This document shows, in pieces, positions 8,652 through 17,244 of a stretch of 64,000 bases of DNA. The translations under genes were made by a program, and so were the position numbers. The notes under the pieces were generated by a model, which was given only the letters and a program-made list of their open reading frames with translations, searched no databases and had not been told where the DNA came from. Origin of the DNA: Xylophilus sp. GOD-11R (GTDB lineage Bacteria > Pseudomonadota > Gammaproteobacteria > Burkholderiales > Burkholderiaceae_C); the NCBI RefSeq assembly GCF_033546935.1, contig NZ_CP137854.1, forward strand, positions 992,001-1,056,000, given 5' to 3'. The stretch's first letter is position 1. Each line of letters starts with the position of its first letter.

Positions 8652-8712
8652 TTCGTCTGGGTGGGCGGCCCTTCGTGGCCGGCCGGTGCGAGGGCGGATC
8701 GCTTGGCGAAAT
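8652..8712 (+). promoter_or_regulatory. PIP box and -10-like element upstream of candidate effector
   Basis: TTCGT (8652-8656), 15 bases, TTCGT (8672-8676): an exact match to the plant-inducible promoter box TTCGB-N15-TTCGB bound by HrpX/HrpB-type AraC regulators. CGAAAT (8707-8712) begins 30 bases after the box and matches the YANNNT -10 consensus except at its second base. It lies 34 bases upstream of the ATG at 8746. Confidence 0.8.
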
Positions 8713-8745
8713 CATGGTGGCTCCATCGAAAAAGAAGAAGACTCC

Positions 8746-10608
8746 ATGTCATTTCGTCTCCAACCTATCAGCTCGTCGCGGCCGACCTTTCCCCAGCGGT
8801 TAAACGACAGCCAAACGACCATGGCGACTAGCGAGCAAGACCTGCAGCCGATGAGCGTCCAGAACGGAGCCGACGGCTTCGTGGTCAAGATGCTCGGTGA
8901 GCGCGGCGCAGAGCTCCACGGAGCCGACGTGTACTACGACACGCAAGATGCCGACTTCGCCCAGCCCGCCTTGCAGGCGGTGCTGGAAGAGCTGGGTATG
9001 GAATGGCTCGACGATCGGCTGGAGCGGTCGCGGGTCGAGCAGACGGCGCACGCAAGGTTCGTCCGGTTCGTGGATGGTGGCGGTGCCTCGCTGGCGCGGT
9101 GTCGAACGGCCAGCGCGCTCATCGCTTCGGCCATCGGCGCCGGGCTCACCGGGGCGCTCAACTTCGGCGCATTCGCCTTGATGGTGGCGGAGGTCAATGC
9201 CGCGATGAACCATGCGCACACCGGTTTCGGCACCGTGCCGGCGGGCGAATTTACCGCGAGCGCCGCGGGTCGCCAAGTGCTCTTCAACCTGCTGGGTGCT
9301 GTTCCGGGTGCGGCTACCTACGGCGTGATGACCGGAATCTCGGCGACGCTCGTGCGGCCGCTGGTGGATGCCATCGCGGTGCTGCTGAGTGGCGGCCAGG
9401 ACATGTCGATCGTGGCGGTAGATCCCGCCCTGATCCATCCATTGCCTTCGCCGATGAAACCGGACGGAACGCTCAAGGAAGGCGTGGACTATGCCGCCGA
9501 GATGGAGATCAATACGTTGCGACGGGCCGAGGTCGCGGCCCGGCAGGCCGAGATGCTGCGGATCGCCAGCTTCTTCAACCTGAAATACGGCACGCCGCTG
9601 TTCGCGACCTGTCACACAGCCCGGCAGATCTACCTCTCGATTTTGCAACGGAGCCATGGATTGAACCTGGCGCCGCTGAGTGGCGCGGCGCTGTCCGCTG
9701 CGGCTTCCGGCGTAGCGAGCGCCGGGCACGTGGCGGCCGGCAATCTCGACCGCATGGGCGAGCGGGTCGAGATCCGCCACCAGAGCCCGGGTGGCGAGCC
9801 CCGCATGGTGAATTTGCCGCTGTTCGCCAACCGCGAAGACCTACGCGCCATCCGCGAAGAGCGCAGGCCGCCGCTCGGCGAGGCTTTGGGCAACACCTTC
9901 CATACGGCGGCGACGCAGTACCTGAATGGCGTGAGCGTGGCTCGCAAGCTCACGTTCGGGGTGACCGGAACGGCCTTGGCCGTTTACCTGGCGACCACGA
10001 CTATCGACACGCTGATGCCGCTGGGTCAGCTGCTCGCGAACACCACACACTCCAACGAAGCGGCATTCCTGGTATTGGCGGGTGCCGCCACCGTTATCGC
10101 CTATGCGCTGTCGTATACGGCGGTGGCCACATCGCTCAACTTCGTCGGCAAGAAGGTGCGTGGCAACCTCGAGCGGCAGCAGAAAGAGCGACTCGCACGG
10201 GCCTTCGGTCAGGCCATGGAAAACTTCGTGCGCGACCATCCGCAGGAGGTCGGCCGCCTCACCCGAGGCCGCACCGGTGAATGGACGGTCGGGCAGATCG
10301 GTTTGATCTACGACGCGATGAACCGGGCCGTCATCGCCGATTTCGATGCGGCGATCGCCGAAGACCGCAACGGCAACCTCGAACCCGGCGCGGACCGACG
10401 CATGCGCGATGCCTACGTGCGAAGGGCCGAAGATGTACGTGCCATGGTGGTCGCCGCGGGGCTGGTGGAGCAGATTCCACCGGAAGATCGGACGCCGGAC
10501 CAGTCCGGCCTGTTGGCGACCATCCGGGGGAGCATGGGCACGCTCGTGGAGCAGGTCTACGAAGCGATGGGCGACGAGGACGAGGAGAATCGGGTGACCC
10601 ACTTCTGA
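8746..10608 (+). CDS. candidate T3SS effector or translocator, 620 aa, PIP-box controlled
   Basis: I do not recognise the family. The first ~40 residues are rich in Ser, Thr, Gln and Pro, as in T3SS export signals, with no Sec signal. At least four hydrophobic stretches follow: about residues 125-160 (IASAIGAGLTGALNFGAFAL), 185-225 (LFNLLGAVPGAATYGVMTGI), 310-335 (Ala/Gly-rich), and 405-475 (FGVTGTALAVYLATTTID; FLVLAGAATVIAYALSYTAV). The C-terminal 140 residues are charged and helical. Membrane-seeking helices in an exported protein would fit a translocator or a host-membrane effector. ATG 8746 is chosen over GTG 8686 because an AAGAAG site precedes it and the PIP -10 lies between the two. 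It converges on sctV. Confidence 0.6.
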   Translation: MSFRLQPISSSRPTFPQRLNDSQTTMATSEQDLQPMSVQNGADGFVVKMLGERGAELHGADVYYDTQDADFAQPALQAVLEELGMEWLDDRLERSRVEQTAHARFVRFVDGGGASLARCRTASALIASAIGAGLTGALNFGAFALMVAEVNAAMNHAHTGFGTVPAGEFTASAAGRQVLFNLLGAVPGAATYGVMTGISATLVRPLVDAIAVLLSGGQDMSIVAVDPALIHPLPSPMKPDGTLKEGVDYAAEMEINTLRRAEVAARQAEMLRIASFFNLKYGTPLFATCHTARQIYLSILQRSHGLNLAPLSGAALSAAASGVASAGHVAAGNLDRMGERVEIRHQSPGGEPRMVNLPLFANREDLRAIREERRPPLGEALGNTFHTAATQYLNGVSVARKLTFGVTGTALAVYLATTTIDTLMPLGQLLANTTHSNEAAFLVLAGAATVIAYALSYTAVATSLNFVGKKVRGNLERQQKERLARAFGQAMENFVRDHPQEVGRLTRGRTGEWTVGQIGLIYDAMNRAVIADFDAAIAEDRNGNLEPGADRRMRDAYVRRAEDVRAMVVAAGLVEQIPPEDRTPDQSGLLATIRGSMGTLVEQVYEAMGDEDEENRVTHF

Positions 10609-10638
10609 GCACCCGCCGCGCCCGCGGCCCGGCCCGCA

Positions 10639-12594
10639 TCAGCCCGTGCGGGCTTCGCCGGCCGACACCAGCTCCAGGTGATCGGCCAGCTCGTGGAACG
10701 AGTACACCGCCAGCCAGGGCAGCCGTTGCTGGATCATGCGGCGCACATAGCGGCGCACGTCCATGGCGGTAACTACGGCCAGGTCGTCGCAGGGGGTCGT
10801 GCCGGCGATGCGCTCGATGGCTTCGATGGCGGCCGTCACCTGCTCGGGCGGCAGGGTCAGGAAGTTGCCGGTGGGCGTCGGCTTGATGCCCTGCCGGATC
10901 AGCTGTTCCAGGTCGACCTGCAGGAACACCGCGCGCAGCTGGCGGCCGCCGCGCCCGGCGCGCCAGGCGATCATGCGGCCGAGGTCCGCGCGCACGTACT
11001 CGGTGAGCACCAGCACGTCCTTTTCCTTCGGTCCCCAATACACCAGGCTTTCCAGGATGGAGCGCAGGTTGCGGATCGGGATCTGTTCCTCCAGCAGTCG
11101 TCGCAGCACGTCGGCGACCCGCTGCAGCGGCAGCACTTTCTGCACCTCGGTGATCAGGCCCGGATAGTCGGCGTTGAGCTTGTCGAACATCCACTGCGTT
11201 TCCTGGATACCGACGAACAGATGCGCGTTGCGCGCCAGCACGGCCACCGCGTCGGCGGCCAGCGCGCCCTCCAGGCCCTTGGCGTCGGGCGGCGGCAAGG
11301 GGCGGCTTTGCATCGGCACGTCCTGCACCAGTACGTCGTAGCCGCTGGCGGTCATGGACGGGCTGGACCAGACCGCCATGCCGGGAAAGGGCACGCCGTA
11401 CTCCTCTTCCAGGGCGGCGCGTTCGCGCTTGAAGGCTTCGTCGAGTGCGGCCGGCTCGATACGCGGCACCATCGCACTCGACAGCCGCAGCCCCAGCGGG
11501 CTGGCGAAAGCGGGCGCGTTCTCGGTGATGCTCGGTGCGTCGCCCTTGGCGCCGTAGCCGCGTAACGATGGCATGCGGCCGCCTTCGCTCGCTTCGCCGC
11601 CGCCTTCTTCGCCGGTCGACGGGCCGCCTGCGGCGCTCTGGCGCTGCAGGCGGCGTGCCGCGAAGGCCAGTCCACCGGAGGCGATCAGGAACAGCGGATA
11701 CGGAAAGCCGGGAACGGCGGCGAAGCCCAGCAGCAGCAGGCTCGACATGTACATCGCCGGCGCATTGCCGCCGAGCTGGCGCACGACTTCCTGGCCGAGC
11801 GAATCGCGTTTGGTGGTGCGGGTGTCGAGCACCCGGGTGGTCAGCACGCCGGCGGCCACAGAGATGAGCAGCGACGGGATCTGCGACACCATCGCGTCGC
11901 CGATGGACAGCACCGAATACTTCTGCGCCGCCAGGCCCATGCTCATGTCGTGGTAGCTCACGCCGATGGTGATGCCCGCGCAGATGTTGATGATGGTGAT
12001 CACCAGGGCGGCGATGGCGTCGCCCTTCACGAACTTCATCGCGCCGTCCATGCTGCCGTGCAGCTTGCTCTCCATGGCCAGCATCGCCCGCTTCTTGCGG
12101 GCCTCCTCGGCGGTCATGGAGCCGGCGCGCAGCTCGGCGTCGATGCTCATCTGCTGGCCCGGCAGGCCGTCGAGCGCGAACCGTGCGCTGACTTCCGAGG
12201 CGCGCTCCGAGCCCTTGGCGATCACGATGAACTGCACCGCAGCGATGATCACGAAGACGGTCAGGCCCACCAGCAGGTTGCCGCCCACCACCAGGTTGCC
12301 GAAGCTCTCGATGATGTGGCCCGCGTCGCCGTGCAGCAGGATCGCCTTGGTCGCCGCGATGTTGAGCGACAGGCGCAGCAGCGTGGTGAACAGCAGCAGC
12401 GAGGGAAAGGACGACAGCGAGACGGCGGTGGGTGCGTAGAGCGCCGACATCAGCAGCAGCACGCTGAGCGTGATGTTGACTGCCAGCAGCGCGTCGATGA
12501 TGGGCGGCGGCAGCGGCAGGATCATCAATCCGATGATCGCGATGACCAGGCCCGCCGTGGCCAGTTCTCCGCCGAAAGGGCGTTTGGCTTTCAT
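10639..12594 (-). CDS. sctV: T3SS export-gate protein SctV (HrcV)
   Basis: A 651-aa FlhA/FHIPEP-family protein. The N-terminal half holds about eight membrane helices (LVIAIIGLMILPLPPPIID first). It contains the FHIPEP-type signature with TTLLRLSLNIAATKAILLHG and the cytoplasmic-loop motif DGLPGQQMSIDAELRAG. The C-terminal ~300 residues form the cytoplasmic nonamer ring that receives chaperone-effector complexes (e.g. ITEVQKVLPLQRVADVLRRL). The start ATG at 12594 overlaps the sctU stop. Length is usual for the family. Confidence 0.97.
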   Translation of the reverse strand: MKAKRPFGGELATAGLVIAIIGLMILPLPPPIIDALLAVNITLSVLLLMSALYAPTAVSLSSFPSLLLFTTLLRLSLNIAATKAILLHGDAGHIIESFGNLVVGGNLLVGLTVFVIIAAVQFIVIAKGSERASEVSARFALDGLPGQQMSIDAELRAGSMTAEEARKKRAMLAMESKLHGSMDGAMKFVKGDAIAALVITIINICAGITIGVSYHDMSMGLAAQKYSVLSIGDAMVSQIPSLLISVAAGVLTTRVLDTRTTKRDSLGQEVVRQLGGNAPAMYMSSLLLLGFAAVPGFPYPLFLIASGGLAFAARRLQRQSAAGGPSTGEEGGGEASEGGRMPSLRGYGAKGDAPSITENAPAFASPLGLRLSSAMVPRIEPAALDEAFKRERAALEEEYGVPFPGMAVWSSPSMTASGYDVLVQDVPMQSRPLPPPDAKGLEGALAADAVAVLARNAHLFVGIQETQWMFDKLNADYPGLITEVQKVLPLQRVADVLRRLLEEQIPIRNLRSILESLVYWGPKEKDVLVLTEYVRADLGRMIAWRAGRGGRQLRAVFLQVDLEQLIRQGIKPTPTGNFLTLPPEQVTAAIEAIERIAGTTPCDDLAVVTAMDVRRYVRRMIQQRLPWLAVYSFHELADHLELVSAGEARTG

Positions 12595-13655
12595 GCGCCC
12601 GGCTCCGTGGCCGGCGCGTCGCGGGTGGCGCCCAGCTGGTCGACCCAATGCAGCATGAGCCCGACCATCTGGAAGCATTCGCGCGGTATGCCCGAGCCCA
12701 GCGGCACCTTGTAGAGCGTGCGCGCCAGCGGCGGATTGACGATGACCGGCACGTGGTGGAGTTCGGCCAGGGCGCGAATCTGCAGGGCCACGTCGTCGCG
12801 ACCCTTGGCCACCACCTGCGGCACGCCGCCGCGCTGGTAGTGGATGGCCACCGCGAAGTGGATCGGGTTGGCCACGACCATGTTGGCGGACTTCACGGCG
12901 GCCGCGGGCGCGTCGCCGAGCAGCAGTTCCTGCGCCAGCTCCTTGCGGGTCTGCTTGACCTCCGGGTTGCCGTTCTGTTCCTTGTTTTCGCGCTTGACCT
13001 CGTCTTCGCTCATGCGGTGGTCGCGGATGAACATGGCGCGCTGGATACCGTAGTCGATGGCGCCGAAGACGATGAACAGGGCCAGCGAGATGAACACCAG
13101 ACGCATCAGCACCTGCCACATCAGCACGCCGAGGAATTCGGGCGACCGGGCGGTCGCGCCGACCAGCAGCGGCAGCAGCTGCTCCAGGCTGAAGTACAGC
13201 AGCGCGAGCAGGGCGCCGCCCTTCAGCAGGGTGGTGCCGGCTTCGATGATCGCCTTCATGCCGAAGATCCGCTTGAGCCCGGCCACCGGATTGACCGACT
13301 CCAGCTTGAGCATCACCGGCTTGGCCGACATCGTCATGGAGCCCTGCAGCATCAGCGCGATGGCGGCGCCGGCCATCGTGACGATGGCGAAGGGCACGGT
13401 GAGCAACCAGAGTTCGCCGGCCATGGCCGACAACAGTGGCACGACGGACTCGTGCTCGCGCGGAAGGTGCTCCCACACCATGTCGAAGAGCCGGGTGAAT
13501 CGATCCATCAGGAACCCGGCGGATAACCACAGCGCGCCCGCTGCCACGGCCAGCACGCCGGCAGAAGTGGCGTCGACACTGCGTATCGACTCGCCTTCTT
13601 CGTGTGCGTCCTGAAGCTTCTTGGGCGTCGGCGGCTTGGTTTTTTCTTCGGACAT
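12591..13655 (-). CDS. sctU: T3SS autoprotease/export switch SctU (HrcU), NPIH variant
   Basis: A 354-aa FlhB/SctU-family protein with about four membrane helices in the first 215 residues and a cytoplasmic switch domain. Family members cleave themselves between Asn and Pro of an NPTH motif. Here the motif reads NPIH (residues 263-266, in VVANPIHFAVAIHY), with Ile replacing Thr. The remaining conserved features are present (N-terminus EEKTKPPTPKKLQDAHEEG; ELAQELLLGD before the motif). It lies between the NopE1-like gene and sctV, and probably belongs to a sctC-led operon. Confidence 0.95.
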   Translation of the reverse strand: MSEEKTKPPTPKKLQDAHEEGESIRSVDATSAGVLAVAAGALWLSAGFLMDRFTRLFDMVWEHLPREHESVVPLLSAMAGELWLLTVPFAIVTMAGAAIALMLQGSMTMSAKPVMLKLESVNPVAGLKRIFGMKAIIEAGTTLLKGGALLALLYFSLEQLLPLLVGATARSPEFLGVLMWQVLMRLVFISLALFIVFGAIDYGIQRAMFIRDHRMSEDEVKRENKEQNGNPEVKQTRKELAQELLLGDAPAAAVKSANMVVANPIHFAVAIHYQRGGVPQVVAKGRDDVALQIRALAELHHVPVIVNPPLARTLYKVPLGSGIPRECFQMVGLMLHWVDQLGATRDAPATEPGA

Positions 13656-13673
13656 GGTGCCGGCAGCCGCCTG

Positions 13674-14702
13674 TTATGCGTAGAGGCTCATGCCCTGCAT
13701 GCCGGCGAGCGACCTCAGCATGAAACGGGCCAGGGGCAGCTCGGCCCGGCCGACGTCGCCGAGCATCGACTGGAGGCGACTCAGCATGCCGAGCATGCCG
13801 GACATCTCGCTTTCGCACTCGTTGCGCATGGCGTCGTCGTACTGGTCGAAGTCGCAGTCGTATTGGTCGGCCAGGCGCTGCGGCACGTAGCCCCGACCCA
13901 CCAGGTTGCGGGCGGATTCGTTGGCCTCCTGCTCGCGGTCGAGTCGGTCCAGGGCGTACTGATCGTGCACGATCTGGCCGTTGCTCTGGTCGATGATGTT
14001 GCCGTTGCGGTCCACCGCTACCCGGCTCGGTTCGTAGGTGCCGAACTTGCCGAGCGTCCGGTTCTCCATGAATTCGCTGGAGTAGCTCGAATCCAGGGGC
14101 GTGACGCCGAGCGTGCCCGGCCCGCTGATGTTGGTGACGATGGCGCCGGTGCCGTCGGGGGCACGCGCGACGACGGTGTTGAGGTAGCTTGGTTGCCCCG
14201 GAACCGGTGGGCCGCCATTGCCGTCGCCCATCAGCGTCTTGATCTGGCTGCCGTCCTTGAGCGTGAACATGATGTCGTTCTTCACGGTGCCAAGTTCCTG
14301 GCCCTGGCTGGTGAGATGTGGATCGCCCCACATCTTCAAGTCCACCGTCTGCGCTGTTCCGTCTGCATTCTGGATATGCATGAGGGAGTTGTTCTTGTCG
14401 ATCGACACCTTGTTGTTGCCGACGTTGAGCGTGGTGGCCGTATCGCTCTGCTGGGTGATCTGGGTCTGGGCGACGCGGCCGTTTTCCCAGCGGCAGCCGC
14501 TCGGGTCGGTGCGGTAGGCGTGCGGACTGCGGTCGCGGCAGCGCTGCTCGATCTGATCGCGGTTGTCGTTGAAGAACTGGCGATGCTGGTGGCAGCCGCA
14601 ATCCCGGGCCGACCGGCTGATGTGCTCGTATGGAACGTGGTCCATCAGCAGCGGCTTGGCGAACATGCCGTTGGTGGGATAGAAATTGTTGACCTGGATC
14701 AT
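13674..14702 (-). CDS. NopE1/DUF1521-like protein with metal-inducible autocleavage motif
   Basis: A 342-aa protein with the core of the DUF1521 (MIIA) domain found in rhizobial T3SS effector NopE1 and a few other secreted proteins. After a short Asn/Asp-rich N-terminus with several Cys residues comes a strand-rich region (ITQQSDTATTLNVGNNKVSI) and the signature MWGDPHL at residues 124-130. In NopE1 the GD-PH bond is cut by the protein itself when calcium or other divalent metals bind, so cleavage here is predicted between Asp127 and Pro128. GD-PH is followed by a DxxxFTLxDGxxI-like segment. Its place between sctC and sctU suggests co-expression with the apparatus. It is probably a secreted substrate; that role is inferred. 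Confidence 0.75.
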   Translation of the reverse strand: MIQVNNFYPTNGMFAKPLLMDHVPYEHISRSARDCGCHQHRQFFNDNRDQIEQRCRDRSPHAYRTDPSGCRWENGRVAQTQITQQSDTATTLNVGNNKVSIDKNNSLMHIQNADGTAQTVDLKMWGDPHLTSQGQELGTVKNDIMFTLKDGSQIKTLMGDGNGGPPVPGQPSYLNTVVARAPDGTGAIVTNISGPGTLGVTPLDSSYSSEFMENRTLGKFGTYEPSRVAVDRNGNIIDQSNGQIVHDQYALDRLDREQEANESARNLVGRGYVPQRLADQYDCDFDQYDDAMRNECESEMSGMLGMLSRLQSMLGDVGRAELPLARFMLRSLAGMQGMSLYA

Positions 14703-14868
14703 GAGGGCCTCGTTGGTGCAATGCCCCGATGTCCGGGGCGGGTAGGTGGGTCGGAAAAAGCCGGCCCATTGCTAATTTCGTCTTCGTTTCGCTTTCGGGC
14801 GGCATCCGGAGCGAAGTGTTGTCGCGGTTTCGGAAGCACTTCGCTTTTCACGCGTGCGCCCGGAACCG

Positions 14869-16587
14869 TCAGTCGAGCACGCGGGGCGTGACCAGGAAGA
14901 GACGTTCGGTGCGCGTGCGGTTGGTGGAGGTCTGGCGAAACGCCGCGCCCACCACCGGCAGCTTCGACAGCAGCGGCACGCCGGTGGTCGATTCCTCGGT
15001 CTGCTCCACGGTGTGGCCGGCCAGCAGCAGGCTTTCGTTCTGGCTGACGAAGGCTTGGGTGCCAATCTGGCTGCGGGTCACCACCGGCAGGCTGTCGACC
15101 CTTTCGGTGGCGGAGATTTGCCCGTCGTTGACCTGCACATCCAGCCGGATACGCCAGCCGTCGGTCTCCATCGTGGCCATGGGCGTGACGCGCATGTCGA
15201 GGCCGGCCGACACGTTGTAGAGCGAGGTCGTCTGGTAGCCGGGCACCTTCACGTAGAAGGTCTTCTCACTGGTCATGACCGCCTGCACGTTGTTGAGCGT
15301 GGCCACCTTGGGTCGCGAACTGATGCGGGCCTGGCCCTGGCGCTCCAGTGCGGCGATGCGGGCGAGCAAGGCGTGGGCCGAATTGCCGATGACCGCGGTG
15401 AGGATGCCGCCGCCGGCGTCGTAGGCGGAGGTCGAGCCGCCGTCGCCGCTGCGGGCGGCGACGCGGCGGGTGCTCAGGTTCCAGTCCACGCCGAATTCGC
15501 TCAAGGCGTCTTCGGCGATGTCGATGATCTGCACCGCGATCTCCACCATGCGCGGCTGGCGGTCGAGGCTGGCGATGAGCGCTTCGTAGGCCGGCATGCG
15601 CTCGGGCAGGTCGCGGATCACGATGCTGTTGCTGGCCACGTCCGGGACGATGACCGGCAGGGACTCGTTTTCCGCCGATTCCTCGTCCGACAGCGGATCG
15701 CGGGTGGGCAGGGCCGTCGGCGAGAAGCTGGTGGAACTGGTGGCGGGCGCGCTGCTGCCCGGCTTGGCGTCGAGGTTGAACGCGCGGCGCAGGGTGATGG
15801 ATCCGCTATCGATCGGTTTCTCCGGCTGCGCGGCGCCCAGTGCGGGCGCGACGTTCTGGGCCAGGCTCCGTTCCGATTTGAGTCCGCTGGTGGCGGCAGC
15901 CGGCGTGCCGGCGCGCTGGCCTTCGCCGGCATAGAGTTCCTGCAGAAGCGAGGCCAGTCCGGCGTGGGTTTCTTCGCCGGTCGTGCGGTCGCCGGCATGG
16001 ATGAAACGCAGCGGAAACACCCGCGAGACCGCACGACCACCGACGCGGGTGCGCTTTTCGAGCTGCACCGCGATCTCGCGGATCACGTCCACGTATTCCT
16101 GCGGACCGGCGACGAGCGCGGTGTTGGCGGTTTCGTCGTAGACGATGGGAAATCGCGGCTCGGCCACGTTCATCCGCTCCAGCGTTTCACGCAACTGCTG
16201 GATGCGCGCGAAGTTGAGCCGGATCAGCGTGCTGTGCATGCCTTGCGAGGCGGATACGTGCAGCACGGCGCCGTTGTAGTAGTAGACGAAGCCGTAGGAA
16301 AGCGCCAGCAGGTCGAGGAACTGGCGCGGGGTGAGATCGAACTTGCCGACGACCGAGCCTTCGACGTCCGGCGCCACGGCCACCACCATGCCCTGACTCG
16401 CGCCGAAATCGCGCAGAACATCGCGCACCGGCTTGCCGTCGACCACGTACTTGAAATTGCTGCTCCGGAACTTCACCGGCATCGCCTGTGCAGGTCCGCC
16501 GGCGGCCACCATCGCCAGCGCCAGGGCCGCCGTGAGGGCCAGGCTTGTCATCCTCTTGGGCCTTCGCGGCCGGTTGCGCTGCTGCAT
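14869..16587 (-). CDS. sctC: T3SS outer-membrane secretin SctC (HrcC)
   Basis: A 572-aa secretin forming the outer-membrane channel. It has a basic N-terminus and hydrophobic signal peptide (LALTAALALAMVAAGGPAQA), then N0/N1 domains (VVDGKPVRDVLRDFGASQG; FDLTPRQFLDLLALSYGF), a longer N-domain region, and the secretin core ending in GVPLLSKLPVVGAAFR and FLVTPRVLD. The ATG at 16587 has GAGG six bases upstream; the ATG at 16608, which would add seven residues, has no such site. It is the first - strand T3SS gene after folA and likely leads sctC-nopE1-like-sctU-sctV. Confidence 0.95.
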   Translation of the reverse strand: MQQRNRPRRPKRMTSLALTAALALAMVAAGGPAQAMPVKFRSSNFKYVVDGKPVRDVLRDFGASQGMVVAVAPDVEGSVVGKFDLTPRQFLDLLALSYGFVYYYNGAVLHVSASQGMHSTLIRLNFARIQQLRETLERMNVAEPRFPIVYDETANTALVAGPQEYVDVIREIAVQLEKRTRVGGRAVSRVFPLRFIHAGDRTTGEETHAGLASLLQELYAGEGQRAGTPAAATSGLKSERSLAQNVAPALGAAQPEKPIDSGSITLRRAFNLDAKPGSSAPATSSTSFSPTALPTRDPLSDEESAENESLPVIVPDVASNSIVIRDLPERMPAYEALIASLDRQPRMVEIAVQIIDIAEDALSEFGVDWNLSTRRVAARSGDGGSTSAYDAGGGILTAVIGNSAHALLARIAALERQGQARISSRPKVATLNNVQAVMTSEKTFYVKVPGYQTTSLYNVSAGLDMRVTPMATMETDGWRIRLDVQVNDGQISATERVDSLPVVTRSQIGTQAFVSQNESLLLAGHTVEQTEESTTGVPLLSKLPVVGAAFRQTSTNRTRTERLFLVTPRVLD

Positions 16588-16648
16588 CGCAATCCTCGTT
16601 GACGCCATCGCGGAATGCGAGAGCCGAGCACGAGTAGGCCTGCGGTAA

Positions 16649-16695
16649 GCGAACGATCACTAACGTAAAACGAAGCGTGATCGAAGAAATGCGAA
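16649..16695 (-). promoter_or_regulatory. imperfect PIP-like triple TTCG array upstream of sctC
   Basis: On the - strand TTCGC (16695-16691), TTCGT (16674-16670) and TTCGC (16653-16649) are spaced 21 bases start to start, giving N16 spacers where the PIP consensus has N15. The array is in the only intergenic gap upstream of sctC. No convincing YANNNT element follows at the usual distance, so this is a weak candidate. Confidence 0.3.
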
Positions 16696-16742
16696 GTGAA
16701 AAAGTCCGAAAAGCGAAGCCCGCGACTGGCGCGGGGAACGGA

Positions 16743-17243
16743 TCAGCCCTGGACGCGCTCGTGCCGCACGAAGCTGAACGCCAGGCCGTCGGCGGAGCGG
16801 CCGTCTTCTCGCGAAACCTCGCACCAATCCTGCGGCGGCAGCAGCGGCGCGAAGGCGTCGCCGTCGAAATCGCGGTGGATCTCGGTGACCTCGACCCCGT
16901 CGGCGAAGGGCAGGGCCTCGGCGTAGATCTGGGCGCCGCCGATCACCCAGACGTCGGCGGCGCCGTCGCAGAGTGCCAGCGCCGCGCGCAGGCCGCCGGC
17001 GGCTTCGGCGCCGGTCGCGGCCCAGCCGGCCTGCCGGGTGACGACGATGTTACGCCGCCCCGGCAGCGGCCGAAATCGTTCGGGCAGCGAGTCCCAGGTC
17101 TTGCGGCCCATGACGACCGGGCAGCCGCGGGTGAGTGCGCGGAAATGCGCCATGTCTTCCGGCAGATGCCAGGGCAAGGCGTTGTCGCGGCCGATCACGC
17201 CGTTGGCCGCGCGCGCGAAGATGAGATGGACACGCGGCGCCAC
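16743..17243 (-). CDS. folA: dihydrofolate reductase
   Basis: A 166-aa type 1 dihydrofolate reductase that uses NADPH to make tetrahydrofolate for thymidylate and purine synthesis. Family motifs are in order: the N-terminal strand and Met20-like loop (LIFARAANGVIGRDNALPWH), then VMGRKTWDSLP for cofactor binding, RNIVVTR, and WVIGGAQIYAEALP. The acidic active-site residue is the Glu or Asp of PWHLPEDMAHFR. The start is GTG at 17243, one base downstream of the thyA stop, so folA and thyA are co-transcribed in the thyA-folA order common in bacteria. Confidence 0.97.
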   Translation of the reverse strand: MAPRVHLIFARAANGVIGRDNALPWHLPEDMAHFRALTRGCPVVMGRKTWDSLPERFRPLPGRRNIVVTRQAGWAATGAEAAGGLRAALALCDGAADVWVIGGAQIYAEALPFADGVEVTEIHRDFDGDAFAPLLPPQDWCEVSREDGRSADGLAFSFVRHERVQG

Positions 17244-17244
17244 G

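Noticed and set aside
10639..14805. One very long open frame on the - strand covering sctV, part of sctU and the NopE1-like gene.
   Set aside because: Only the sctV part (10639-12594) has family similarity. The rest is a low-complexity Arg/Gly/Ala reading of other genes caused by high G+C.
14703..14868. PIP box in front of the NopE1-like gene.
   Set aside because: Several TTCG tetramers occur on the + strand, but on the coding strand only one half-site (14815-14811) is present and no partner lies 15 or 16 bases away.
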